Positions 9,119-17,721 are shown, counted from the stretch's first letter. The stretch: DNA of 26,507 nucleotides from Pavlovales sp. CCMP2436 (GCA_026770615.1 MU631359.1:106406-132912), one strand, 5' to 3'. Numbers and translations: made by a program. Notes: a model not told the origin generated them from the sequence alone.

Positions 9119-9790
9119 ACTACAAAGTTACACACGTACGTTAAGAATCTGCTGCTTACACAAAAGAGTTTAAGCGGCGCAAGTCGGGGGTGCGGCGGGG
9201 GCTGGCCCCCGCCAGAGGCTATTTCATTCCGTTAATGGGTTACACGTACGTTCATAACCTGCTGCGCCGCAGACCGGGGGTGCTACGGGGGCTGGCCCCG
9301 CCAGAGGCTATTTAATTCTGTTCAAGGGTTACACGCACGTTCAGAATCTGCTGCCTACACAGAAGAATTTAAGCGAAGCAGGCCGGGGATACGGGGCTGG
9401 CCCCCGCCAGAAGCTATTTTATTCCGGTAATGAGTTACACGTACGTTCATGATCTGCTGTCTACACAAAAGAATTTAAGCGCCGCAGGCCGGGGGTGCGG
9501 GGGCTGGCCCCCGCCAGAGGCTATTTTATTCCGTTAATGGGTTGCACGTACGTTCATAATTTGCTGCCTACACAGAAGAATTGATGCGCCGCAGGCCGAG
9601 GGTGCAGGGGCTGGCCCCCGCCAGAGGCTATTTTATTCTATTCAAGGGTTACACGCACGTTCAGAATCTGCTGCACACACAGAAAAATATAAGCGCCGCA
9701 GGCCGGAGGTGCTGTGGCCTCTGTCAGAGGCCTATTTTATTCCGTTTAAGGGTTAAACGCAAGTTCAGAATCTGCTGCCTACGCACAAAA
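9119..9790 (+). repeat. ~107-bp satellite, six units plus a partial
   Basis: TTACAC-ACGTTCA starts units at 9128, 9240, 9329, 9435, 9542, 9649 and 9753 (lengths 112, 89, 106, 107, 107, 104). Each runs through CTGCTGCCTACACA, AAGAATTTAAGCGCCGCAGG, a GGGGGCTGGCCCCCGCC hairpin and CAGAGGCTATTTTATTCCG. The third unit boundary lacks ~20 bp. The array begins where the LINE 3' UTR ends. LINE tail D (to 19068) continues with a similar ATTTACAC, so the first unit may derive from sequence adjoining the LINE 3' end. Confidence 0.9.
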
Positions 9791-9948
9791 TTTGTGTAAT
9801 TATGGTATGTATCAGCAGCTATACATCACTATTAATGCATCATACAACCAGGGAGTAGTTACATTAGGCATATTCCACTTCCCCTTTTTCAGGCTCAGGC
9901 CTCATCAAAGGCTATTTAAAATTACCTCCTCCATGGATCACGAAAAAC

Positions 9949-10031
9949 CGGGGTGTGTACGCAAGACCTGATCGGGGTGTCTACACTTCCGGGGTGTGCA
10001 CACAAGACCCAAGCGGGGTATGTACACTTGC
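9949..10031 (+). repeat. Short composite repeat, period ~41 bp
   Basis: CGGGGTGTGTACGCAAGACC, CGGGGTGTCTACACTTC, CGGGGTGTGCACACAAGACC and CGGGGTATGTACACTTGC alternate, making two copies of a two-part unit. No coding is seen. Positions 9791-9948 hold nothing I recognise. Confidence 0.7.
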
Positions 10032-10043
10032 AACTAAATTGCT

Positions 10044-10090
10044 AATTCGCCTAATTACCATGCAGGAATCTTCCTGGAATTAGGCGAATT
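10044..10090. repeat. Compound hairpin
   Basis: AATTCGCCTAATT (10044-10056) is the exact reverse complement of AATTAGGCGAATT (10078-10090). Nested inside is CAGGA...TCCTG. A further TTAGGCGAATT follows at 10091-10101. This could be the relic of a small foldback element or a transcribed stem; no function is evident. Confidence 0.7.
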
Positions 10091-10247
10091 ATTAGGCGAA
10101 TTTTTGGCTCGACAAAAAACACGCTGGGCCGTGATGACACTCTTCGAGGCAACACGTGAAATTTAGTAGAGCAACTGACAAGCAAGGAGAGGGTGCGGGG
10201 GGGGTTGGGGGGGGAAGGCGGGCTGGCGCAGAAGTTCATTTCCTCTG

Positions 10248-10470
10248 CCTGTATTATGTGCTGCAGGTGCGGTGCGTGTGCAGGCGAGCCGCATTTCAAG
10301 ACGAGCGAGATGCAGCAGAGGTTGATCAGCGCGCAAGTCGAGTGTCGTCGACAGTTGTGTGTCTGATCAGCGGGGAGGACGGTATCCGGGGGCTCAGGAG
10401 CTGGTCCCAGGTTTACCTGGGAGACCGCGAACGGGACCGGACGTTTTTATAGATATTTTCATACTTTCTT
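10248..10470 (+). mobile_element. LINE 3' UTR, copy B (5'-truncated)
   Basis: TATTATGTGCTGCAGGTGCG, GACGAGCGAGATGCAGCAGA, GTCTGATCAGCGG and GGACGGTATCCG match the inverted copy C in order. It ends with GGACGTTTTTATAGATATTTT, matching copy C's GGACGTATTTTTTGATATTT. There is no LINE ORF upstream, so this is a severely 5'-truncated insertion or a SINE that shares the LINE tail. It points at copy C, making a near-palindrome with a short spacer. Confidence 0.65.
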
Positions 10471-10479
10471 CTAGATATG

Positions 10480-10832
10480 ATGACAGTATCCTTGTAAAAT
10501 ATCAAAAAATACGTCCGTCCCCTGACAGGTCTCCACATGGCCCAAGCGTTGAGAAAACACTTGGATCATGGGACCTTAGCAGAGCACACGGATACTGTCC
10601 CCACCGTTAAGGCTGATCAGACACACGAGAATCGACGACTCTCTGACTGGCGCTGACCGGCCGCTGCTGCGTCTCGCTCGTCTCAAAATGCAGATCGCCT
10701 GCGCACATGCCGCACCTGTAGCACATAATAAACAGACAAATAACCTCCGAGGAGGATAGCCTGTATCCCACTGCATGATTCTTGCCCACGAGGGGCAAGA
10801 ATCACACGGAAGAGGCTCGTTGTGGTCCCGGT
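10480..10832 (-). mobile_element. LINE 3' UTR, copy C
   Basis: It follows the stop codon of the minus-strand LINE remnant. It starts GGGTTAGACCGGGACCACAA, then the 12-bp perfect hairpin at 10776-10804, then the blocks shared with copies A, B and D (CGGTCAGCG, TGATCAGC, GGTGGGGACAGTATCCGTGT, CTCAACGCTTGGG, GGGGACGGACGT). Confidence 0.7.
10776..10804 (-). other. Perfect 12-bp stem, 5-nt loop in LINE 3' UTR
   Basis: TGATTCTTGCCC (10776-10787) pairs exactly with GGGCAAGAATCA (10793-10804). Copy A has a changed but still paired stem at the matching place (8824-8845). Pairing retained despite sequence change suggests a selected RNA structure. Confidence 0.7.
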
Positions 10833-13085
10833 CTAACCCACCCCCTCAAGGGGGTGGGCCTCGGGCTCAATATGTTGTGGTGTGTTTTCGGGGCTTTGTT
10901 CCTCCCTCCTGCGCTTTTTGCGCGCCTCTGCTGGCTGCTGGGGTGTGCGGGTCTGTGGCCCTGCTTTTGGCCGCGTGGATGGGCGCAGAACACGGTTGTG
11001 TGGGGCTCTGACGGCGGTCGTTCCGCTATTGTCTGTGGGTGGCTGCGTCGTGCGAGTCCGCTTTCGTTCCGCTGCCGATTGTTGTGTCTGGTCCAGCATC
11101 ATAGGTGGTGTGTATGCTTGCTTGGCTCCCATTGGGCGTCTGGCTGAGCGCAATATGCGCGGGTGAGGCACTGGCATGTGCACGTGCGCTGTGGTGTGTG
11201 CGGCTGCAGCTCGTGGCGTCGGTAGGGCGGTTGGGTTTGGCCTTTGTGGGGTGACCGGATTTCGCCTAGGCCTGTGGGTGGCTGGGGTCTGTCCCAGTGG
11301 TGTGGCGACCTTGGTTCGGCTCTGTGTGCATTTGCGTGGTGGGTTTGTAGTGGTATCGTGTAGTGAGGCGGACATAGTCGTTGTTGGTGGCTCGGGGGTC
11401 TGTGCCTGCTCCCACTTAGTAGATGGTGCGGCGGTCTAGCAGGCTTCCACTGGTCGTTTGAATGAGCGCCGTGTGCGTGTGTGCGTGGGTGGCGTGGCCA
11501 CATTTGGTGCACTGGGGGACAGTCTTTGCTTATGGACGATGGCTGGTGTTGGTATTTGTGGTGTGGCCGGCTCAATTGTGGCGATGGAGTGTCTATGGGG
11601 TGAGGCCGGCGCGGCTTGACTCTGCGTATGTTTGCGTGGCAATCCTGGTGTGACCGTGTGAGGCATGGCTGGCGAGGCCGTTGGTGGTGTGTGGGCAGGC
11701 TTTTATTGTGTGGCAGCCCGCTCGCGTTGGTGTGGCTCGGCCTATATGGCCTGGAGGGGGACTGTGGGTATCGGGTTGTGTGCTTTTGTACGCACGGCAG
11801 TTGTGTGGCACGTCGTTCTTGCAGCGTGGGTTGGTTCGCGTGGGTGTGATTGTCAGTGATTGGTTCGTGCCTTTCTTGGCTGCACTCTCGGCTGCCTGGG
11901 CGGCCCACATGGCTATCTTGAACTTATGCGCGTCATGTACGGATAGTTTGTCCTTAGTTGTCGCTGCAGACGTCTCAATCGCGGTTTTGCGTCGCGCACG
12001 CATCTCGAGGCTATGGTGTAGAAGCATGAGGTGTAGTTCGCCCGGTTTAGGGGCATTGCCCGCGCTGTTTTTTTTGAGTTCATCCTTGCTGCTTATCCCG
12101 ATCTGTCCTGAGTAGTAGTCTGGTCTTGCAATTATACGCGTAGCCAGCATATTAGATGTTGGGTGTCCTAGGCGCAGTGCCAGCTTGACGCAGCGTTCGC
12201 TGTGGAGGTTATCCCGGTGCTCTTTTGTCACTAAGCACTCGTGGTACAGGTGGTGTTTGGTGTCTGATAGGCCAGGTGCCTTGCATAGAGGGGCAGGTGA
12301 ATGCCATCGTCTCGGAAATCCCGTCAATGTTTACCACAGTCGTGGCCATCCCCGGGTGCTCTTCTGCCCACTCGGTGTTGTGGCGGTGCGAGCCAAGATT
12401 CAAGGTTACCATGTGTTTGGTGTACTTAAGGGGTCTTTTCCCCCCGCCGCGTGGGAGGCGTAGTGATGCCGGCGTGCTCTCTTCTTGCCATACTGCTTCC
12501 ACGTTGTCCATCCGGCCTATACCCGGGGCATATTTAACGGGACCTCTCGCTTCCAGGCGGTTTCTCGTGACCCTATCCATTACTGCATATCATGTAGATC
12601 GTTAGTTGGAGGTGATGAGGGCGCCCGTTGCTGGGTCGCTGCGATAGCCCAGCTGTGGACTGTGAGTGTGTTTGGTGTGAGCATCGCTGTGGCGGGTTCG
12701 CGCCGGACTGCTACTGCTTTTGAGCCCCAGTCGCTCAGTGTATTCTGTACGATTTTGATGACGGCCGCCGGCTGTCGGTGGGGGGGGCGTTTGGTCTGTC
12801 CTCTCAGTCTTTGGTGGTGGGGTAAGAAGAGAAGTGTTACTTCTTTGAGCGCTTCTGTCACCACTCTGGCTTCTGAGGCGGCGTCGATTCATATCGCTCC
12901 CTGTGTCGCAAGGATCCGGTCCACTTCGTCATCAGATTCGGTGTGTGCCTTGGTGTAGAATGTCTCTCTTAGGCGCCCCATTGCCTCGTCTCGTTGTTTG
13001 AGGGAGTGTAGTCGCTGAAATGTGGGTTTGCGTCGTAGCTCGTGGGCTCCCGTAGTCCGTGTGGCGGGGGGTTGGGGTCGGGGTG
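10833..13085 (-). pseudogene. LINE 3' half, copy C: post-RT region, zinc knuckle, basic tail
   Basis: Read from 13085 downward, the frame starts near ELRRKPTFQRLHSLKQRDEA, meets an in-frame TGA (12889-12891) and continues as IDAASEARVVTEALKEVTLL. A frameshift near 12585 leads to RNRLEARGPVKYAPGIGRMD. A second near 12285 joins the peptide ending GISETMAFTCP to PLCKAPGLSDTKHHLYHEC. The latter is the C-x2-C...H-x4-C knuckle typical of the region after the RT domain in many LINE proteins. HKFKIAMWAAQAAES follows, then a long Pro/Thr/His-rich basic tail with further frame changes near 11.6 and 11.4 kb. The last frame (10833-11375) has HPRILRSARRP and HNRVLRPSTRP and ends LEGVG. No RT catalytic domain is present. 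The long plus-strand frames over this region are shadows. Confidence 0.75.
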
Positions 13086-13489
13086 TCTTCTATGTCAGGC
13101 TAGGCGTTTTACACCTGTGCTCCTTTCTCTTGAGCAGAGCCATCTTGAGCAAAAGGAAAGAATTTCTGATAGGACGTCAGTCCCTGGAGACGGTCATCTC
13201 CCGGACATGTCCAGAACCACTCCCTGAGCACACAGATACCGCCCCCCCCTGAGCCTGGTTACTCAGAGAACCTGCGGGGCCAAACCGACTAAACTAAAGG
13301 GTCCCCACCCATAGGGGCCAAAGGTGTGCTCCTAGAGAATTGAACTTGGGACTTCCGCCGAAAGGTGGGGGTCCCGAGAATCTGAGAAGACTATTAGACT
13401 CGAATCTGAGAAGACGCCGTCCCAATAACTAATGTAACATACGTAAATGAATGCCGATTTTAAATAGATGCTGAAATCATACTCAATCG
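13086..13489. other. Intergenic; small structured segment
   Basis: No gene is supported. GAATCTGAGAAGAC occurs twice (13378-13391 and 13402-13415). A well-formed hairpin lies at 13348-13375 (separate entry). The short frame at 13022-13252 has no domain features. Confidence 0.4.
13348..13375 (+). other. Hairpin with GAAA tetraloop
   Basis: GGGAC-TT-CCGCC-GAAA-GGTGG-GG-GTCCC forms two 5-bp helices (one G-T wobble) separated by a 2x2 internal loop and capped by a GNRA tetraloop. This geometry is common in structured RNAs. I found no flanking arms that turn it into a known RNA class, and a tRNA fold failed. Confidence 0.5.
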
Positions 13490-13687
13490 GATATTTCACA
13501 GGAATGGCCAATAGGACGGTGACTTAGCGCCCCTAGGGCTACATTGGGGACGAGTCGGGCACATCTGAGGGAACCTAGGCTTTCTCAAATGCCCAGAAGA
13601 GGTGGCGAGCTACCAGCATCCCCGGCGCGGCGTGCGACACACGCTACTAGTACGTGCGCCCACATGCCCGAATTTCGGCCCCATGCC

Positions 13688-13710
<23 letters not shown>
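13490..13710 (+). repeat. Dispersed repeat R190, copy 1, followed by poly-T
   Basis: It matches 15088-15288 in the same orientation. Shared blocks are CAATAGGA, GGCACATCTGAGGGAAC-TAGGCT, GGCGAGCT-like sequence, CATC-CCGGC, CG-TGTGCGA-ACAC, CGAATTT and GGCC-CAATGC-like sequence. It ends in 23 T (13688-13710); on the minus strand that is a poly-A. The minus strand of both copies can read a similar peptide ending KFG-V-AR-S-V-RTP. Confidence 0.65.
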
Positions 13711-13718
<8 letters not shown>

Positions 13719-13846
13719 TTTCTACCGAATGATCAACGAGAGACCGCATCATTAACCTGGTTTATTACTGGCTATTATGATCTCCATCGACGTAGAATCT
13801 GACAGGATTTTTTTTTATCCTGTAACTTTTCACCTGAGTCCTGATT

Positions 13847-13987
13847 CTAATGGGAATGACAAAAAATGGCCTCTAAAGCAAGGACGTGGGTTTTGAGTGT
13901 AAAACCAACAATTTCGGAGGCCGTCTTCAGGACCCACTCGCTGAAGTTGTTCCCGTCAAATTCTGCTTCTAGGGGGTCTTCAGGTGT
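13847..13987 (-). pseudogene. 46-residue fragment, possibly Copia gag-like
   Basis: An open stretch between two stops reads EDPLEAEFDGNNFSEWVLKT then ASEIVGFTLKTHVLALEAIF. A '(F/L)xGxNxxxW' opening followed by a helical segment resembles the start of Ty1/Copia-type gag proteins. That is a weak family resemblance from one motif; no protease, integrase or RT is nearby. Confidence 0.3.
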
Positions 13988-14151
13988 TCAAAGCTTTTGA
14001 TACAAACACTCCATGGAAAGAAACACCCTGAGGCTTAATCTTTCTTTATTCTTTAACTTGAACTTACTTAATAGAAAGATAGGCAGCCAACAGCAGTCAG
14101 GCAAATTCAGTGTGTGAACAAACTCACTCAGCGATCGCCCAAGTAGTGAGC
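13988..14151. other. AT-rich spacer, nothing recognised
   Basis: A T-rich/A-rich non-coding stretch between two minus-strand coding fragments. Confidence 0.4.
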
Positions 14152-14343
14152 CTACGCGGCATCATGCCACGACCGCGACTCCTGTCGCTGGTGGTATGCG
14201 TCCTCAGCCCACGTCTCGGTGCCGTCGTCGTCCGCGTCGAAGTGTGCCGTGCCGCCGCGGCCGATGTTTTCCATTTGCGCGCGCGAGATGATAATCTGTG
14301 CGAGCCCCCGCAGGGCGCACATGCTGATCTCTTGCCGTATCTT
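14152..14343 (-). CDS. Candidate terminal exon, 63 residues
   Basis: On the minus strand a pyrimidine-rich acceptor-like CCCCCCTCCTGTAG ends at 14344. It is followed by exactly 64 codons to TAG (14152-14154): KIRQEISMCALRGLAQIIIS, then RAQMENIGRGGTAHFDADDD, then GTETWAEDAYHQRQESRSWH and DAA. Composition is protein-like (acidic, Trp-containing) in otherwise Arg-rich shadow frames. No upstream exon could be fixed; the minus frame just upstream includes DGCTLRAAHTHP. It could be a true last exon or a gene fragment. I do not recognise the family. Confidence 0.35.
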   Translation of the reverse strand, partial: KIRQEISMCALRGLAQIIISRAQMENIGRGGTAHFDADDDGTETWAEDAYHQRQESRSWHDAA

Positions 14344-15087
14344 CTACAGGAGGGGGGTGCGTGTGAGCTGCTCGGAGGGTGCACCCGTCCGCCCTCGCAT
14401 CTTTTATTATTATCAAATAAATTCCTTACCCAATATCGAGCTCTACAGTCAGATGCGGCCGCATGGCCGCGTGTCCATATTGTATTTTCCCGAGCTGCGA
14501 GACTTTGGATGTAGTTAGGGTCTCAAGAGGCCAATAATAAGCCTAATTCCTTCACTGAGCGCGCGCGCAATAACTTATATAACGTACTTATCAATAAAAG
14601 GTTAGGATATGTTATTATGGTACGCTATGCGATGCCACTTCTATCGCCTGGGGTGCTGTTTCTGTAGATCCAGGTGGCCCCGGGTGTCAGCGTCTGAGCG
14701 TCACTCTGTTGAGTCTCAGCGTCACCTTGCGGTGATACCCAAACGCCGACTGAGCTCCGAAGCTTTCGATTTTGTTTCGGTTTTATTGGTCGAAGATATG
14801 TTCCACTGTGGTGTCTCGCCCCAAGCAGCGACGTAGCAGTTCACATTACGCCGCATGGCAGTTGGTCCCATTCCGAGCCCAATCCTATTCAATCCTTTTA
14901 CAAAGGACGTGGGCCGCACGGTCGCCGCGTACCTTTATTTCGTGCTTCGGAGCTGAGACTTGGAATCTAAGGTCTCAAGAGGCCACGCAATATAAAAAAC
15001 CTCGACCCTTCGTTGAACCCGCATCAGCTTATTTTAAATACTTAAAACATGCTAAAATTATTAAATGGCATATCCTGTGTGAAAGGA
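14344..15087. other. No supported gene
   Basis: A minus frame at 14722-14919 reads GLNRIGLGMGPTAMRRNVNC and YVAAWGETPQWNISSTNK, which looks moderately protein-like but has no family assignment. CAGCGTCTGAGCGTCAC and CTCAGCGTCAC form a short direct repeat near 14688-14726. I see no RNA gene. Confidence 0.35.
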
Positions 15088-15288
15088 TATTGGCCAGCAA
15101 TGGTCAATAGGATATTGACTGAGTTCCTTTACCGGCCGGGCTGCACCAGGTGTGAGTTAGGCACATCTGAGGGAACGTAGGCTGACCCACACGCTCAGAA
15201 TATGTAGCGAGCTTTCAACATCTCCGGCACGGTGTGCGATACACTCTGCTGGCACGTGCGGGCACATACCCGAATTTGGCCTCAATGC
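15088..15288 (+). repeat. Dispersed repeat R190, copy 2
   Basis: It pairs with 13490-13690 (see that entry for shared blocks). Unlike copy 1 it is not followed by poly-T. Its minus strand continues upstream into a longer, better coding frame, so copy 2 may be the more complete member. Confidence 0.6.
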
Positions 15289-15743
15289 TGAGATCTTTGA
15301 GCACCTGCTGGGCCCTGCTCCTCTCCTCTACAAATTCTGGGCGCGTCCATGGCGCGGTGCCTTTTACCCGGGCAACCACATCGTCGGGCTCGCGGTTTGC
15401 GCCTAGCACCCCGGCGCCGACCACGAAATCTGCCCCCCGCAGTACCTCGGATCGCAGGTCGGCACCGATTCCTCCTTCTATAGCACGGCGGGTGTCTGAG
15501 ATGCCACACGCGGTAGTGCAGCTTCGGATCGCCAAGGGGGACACAACACCCAAGCGAATGGCGCGAACTGATATCCGCAGCGCCGCGAGCTGGGGCGATC
15601 CTGGCTACCGCGGCATGGCACTCATGAGCACTCATGACCGCGCCGCCTGCCCCGCAGCGACTGCCGGTGGTGTGCTGACTGACATCCGCGTCGGCGATGG
15701 GCGACGCACTTGTTGCACGCCTGAGAAAGGCGGGATTGACCAT
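15215..15743 (-). pseudogene. Degraded coding remnant, possibly a LINE C-terminus
   Basis: Frame one (15743 downward) starts MVNPAFLRRATSASPIADAD and includes CCVPLGDPKLHYRVWHLRHP. A shift near 15470 leads to GIGADLRSEVLRGADFVVGA, RPEFVEERSRAQQVLKDLSI and KFGYVPARASRVYRTP before the stop. The Cys...H-YR-W pattern recalls the zinc-knuckle region after the RT domain in some protist LINEs, but the second Cys is absent and no RT precedes it. The end of this reading lies in repeat R190, whose other copy keeps a similar peptide. Family assignment is weak. Confidence 0.35.
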
Positions 15744-15842
15744 CTAAGTCTCAGACTCTGGGCCTATCCTACAGTAGAACATTCTGACTCTATGAGCGCG
15801 GCCCAGTAATGCTCGCACCCGCTGGTAATTTATATATGTGTC

Positions 15843-16288
15843 ATTATTGCGCAGCAATAACTGAATATGTCGTAGGCGTGGAGGCGGTAGGTCATTCCCG
15901 CACATACACCGATCGGTTGCAGAGCGACAAGTTCTTGCGCGACGGTATGGAGAGTTCCCTGCGGAGGACGCGAAGTGAGCTCCGGAGCAGAGTAACGACG
16001 AGGGAAACTTACTCGGCAGTTATTAACTTGATAGAAGCATAAAAAGGGACACCTTGAATGGAACCGTGGAACCTTATGGAACCGTGGAACCATAAAAAGG
16101 AGGGCCTTATTAATGGAACTGTGGCTCCTTGTTGGTACGCTCTCATCTTGGCGGCGCAAAGCGCGGCAGCTCGCTCTGCGGGCTGCTGTAGTCGCCGACG
16201 CATCGGGCGCGGCAACCGATCGGTGTGTGTGCGGGAATGACCTGCCGTCTCCACGCCTACGATAAATTCAGTTATTGCTGCGCAATAA
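15843..16288. mobile_element. Foldback element FB, complete copy A, 446 bp
   Basis: The left end ATTATTGCGCAGCAATAACT is matched by the inverted right end TTATTGCGCAGCAATAACTG. Similarity continues for about 75-80 bp in each arm (GTCGTAGGCGTGGAG, AGGTCATTCCCGCACA, ACCGATCGGTTGC). GTGTC flanks both sides (15838-15842 and 16289-16293), a 5-bp target duplication. The tips are themselves palindromic (TTATTGC-GCA-GCAATAA). The centre holds GGAACCGTGGAACC repeats. Copy B (17722-18096) is inverted relative to this one. No transposase is present; superfamily not assigned. Confidence 0.85.
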
Positions 16289-16293
16289 GTGTC

Positions 16294-17005
16294 GTTAGTG
16301 TCGTTGGGTGTGGTGCCCGCGTCACTCAATCTCGCCACGTCGATGCACGGCACCGTCGCGGCCACACTAACATGAAGGGCGCCGCGCACGCGGCCGTGGG
16401 CTTCTCGCTCGCCTCGCACAAGCTCGTGACGCCGGCGGGTTTTGTCTGGCCCGCCATGCACTAGGGGACGCATTGCGGGCCACGCCCACCCCGCCCCGCC
16501 TCGTCGTCGCGGAGCGGGGTTCATTCCAGCCTCCTCCTCCTCCTCCCCCTCCTCCGCCATCCCGCCTCTGCTTCTGCCTCCGCCTCCGTATCCGCCTCCG
16601 CCTCCATATCCGCCTCCGCCTCTACCTCCGCCCCCACCCCCACTTCCGTCTCCACCTCCGCCTCCGCCTCCACTCCCGTCTCCGCCTCCACCTCCGCCTC
16701 CGCCTCCGGCTACCCGCTCAACAGCGTCATGGCTGCACGCATCTCCGATGTTTCGCACACCGGTGGCTGTCATCGCCGTGCTCATCTCGCTCGCTGCAGT
16801 CGGCGGCGCGCGCTTCCTCGTGCAACAGACAGCCGGGGTCGCAGACGGCCTCCCCGGCCTAGCGCTTCCCGGTGCCTCGCGCTCAGCAGCATGCGGGATC
16901 GCCGAGCGGGCAGCGGCCTTCGGTGGCGTGTATGATGCAGTGGGCATCTTCGCAGCTCGCCTCGGCGGCAAAGCTTGCGGATTTGGATTCGACAGTAATA
17001 CGTAG
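16294..17005 (+). repeat. CCTCCG microsatellite inside a Pro-rich / Gly-rich open region
   Basis: About 16530-16710 is (CCTCCG)n with CCTCCA/CCCCCA variants. One plus frame (16442-17005) reads poly-Pro with Tyr/Leu/Ser, then a hydrophobic stretch (TPVAVIAVLISLAAVGGARF) and an Ala/Gly-rich tail. Other frames read Ser/Ala or, on the minus strand, poly-Gly. Before it, a short frame ending at 16464 includes MKGAAHAAVGFSLASHKLVT. A Pro-rich membrane protein is possible but not separable from a repeat shadow. Confidence 0.45.
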
Positions 17006-17017
17006 ACGCGTGTTTAT

Positions 17018-17200
17018 GTATCATCGCCCTCGTACGGTCATCATCGCCCTCGTACGGTCCTACGCCCTCGTATTGTCCTACGCCCTTTTATGGTCCTACG
17101 CCCTCATACGGTCCTACGCCCTCATACGGTCCTACGCCCTCGTGCGGTCCTACGCCCTCGTATGGCCCTACGCCCTCGTACGGTCCTACGCCATATATGG
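17018..17200 (+). repeat. 18-bp minisatellite, about ten units
   Basis: CCTCGTACGGTCCTACGC-type units repeat with period 18. The plus frame reads SYALVR/SYALIR hexapeptides (inside 16872-17381). One minus frame reads GVGPYE hexapeptides, interrupted by a stop. A period divisible by three keeps both open. A run of A (about 17215-17229) follows. From 17230 to 17616 I see only short GTGGCG-rich sequence and no gene. Confidence 0.85.
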
Positions 17201-17616
17201 CCCCACTCTCGTTAAAAAAAAAAAAAAAACCCTCTCTCTTGTAGTCGGAGTCGCCACACGCCCGACGCCCGAGCGGTCACGGTGGTATTTTATTCACATT
17301 AATGTCACCACTTTCACCTGGGCTGGTGAAATATTGCCGGCGCAAGGGAGACATTTCATGAAGTCGTGGCATTTCATTTGACAAAAGTCGTGGCGGTGGG
17401 AGACTTACCGTGGCGGTAGAAGAAATGCCGTGACGACATCCTCTTTGTCGTCACGAGAATGATGAATGGCGTGGCGAGAAAGAAGGCCACCATGCCACCG
17501 TATCACGGAATTGGTGTGAACTTCTCTTTGATGGGAATGACCTGACTCCTCAGTCCTCTGCGTCATCAGCGTGCCGCCGGTTGCCTTCTCTATGGCTGCG
17601 CCAAATGAGATCTTCT

Positions 17617-17711
17617 TTACGACGCCGCGTTGACTCGAGCCAGCTGCAGCGGCCCGCGCCGTGCCGCCCGAGCCGGGCTCTCGTCGACGGCTTCATCCCA
17701 ATGATATATTA
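17617..17711 (+). repeat. 95-bp direct repeat, left copy
   Basis: TTACGACGCCGCGTTGACTC ... TTCATCCCAATGATATATTA. It recurs at 18101-18195 with three mismatches seen. The two copies flank foldback copy B. Confidence 0.9.
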
Positions 17712-17721
17712 GTTCAGTGTT

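Noticed and set aside
11176..12115. Several 60-140 residue plus-strand ORFs over the LINE copy C
   Set aside because: They are Cys/Trp/Val-rich reverse readings of a Pro/His/Thr-rich coding remnant on the minus strand.
13320..13420. tRNA gene on the minus strand (GTTCAATTC resembles a B box)
   Set aside because: The bases either side of the supposed T loop do not pair (CCAAG with CTCTA), and no acceptor stem or A box fits.
16009..16971. 320-residue minus-strand poly-Gly ORF
   Set aside because: It spans both a microsatellite and a foldback element, so its frame is an accident of the CCTCCG repeat and the TIR.
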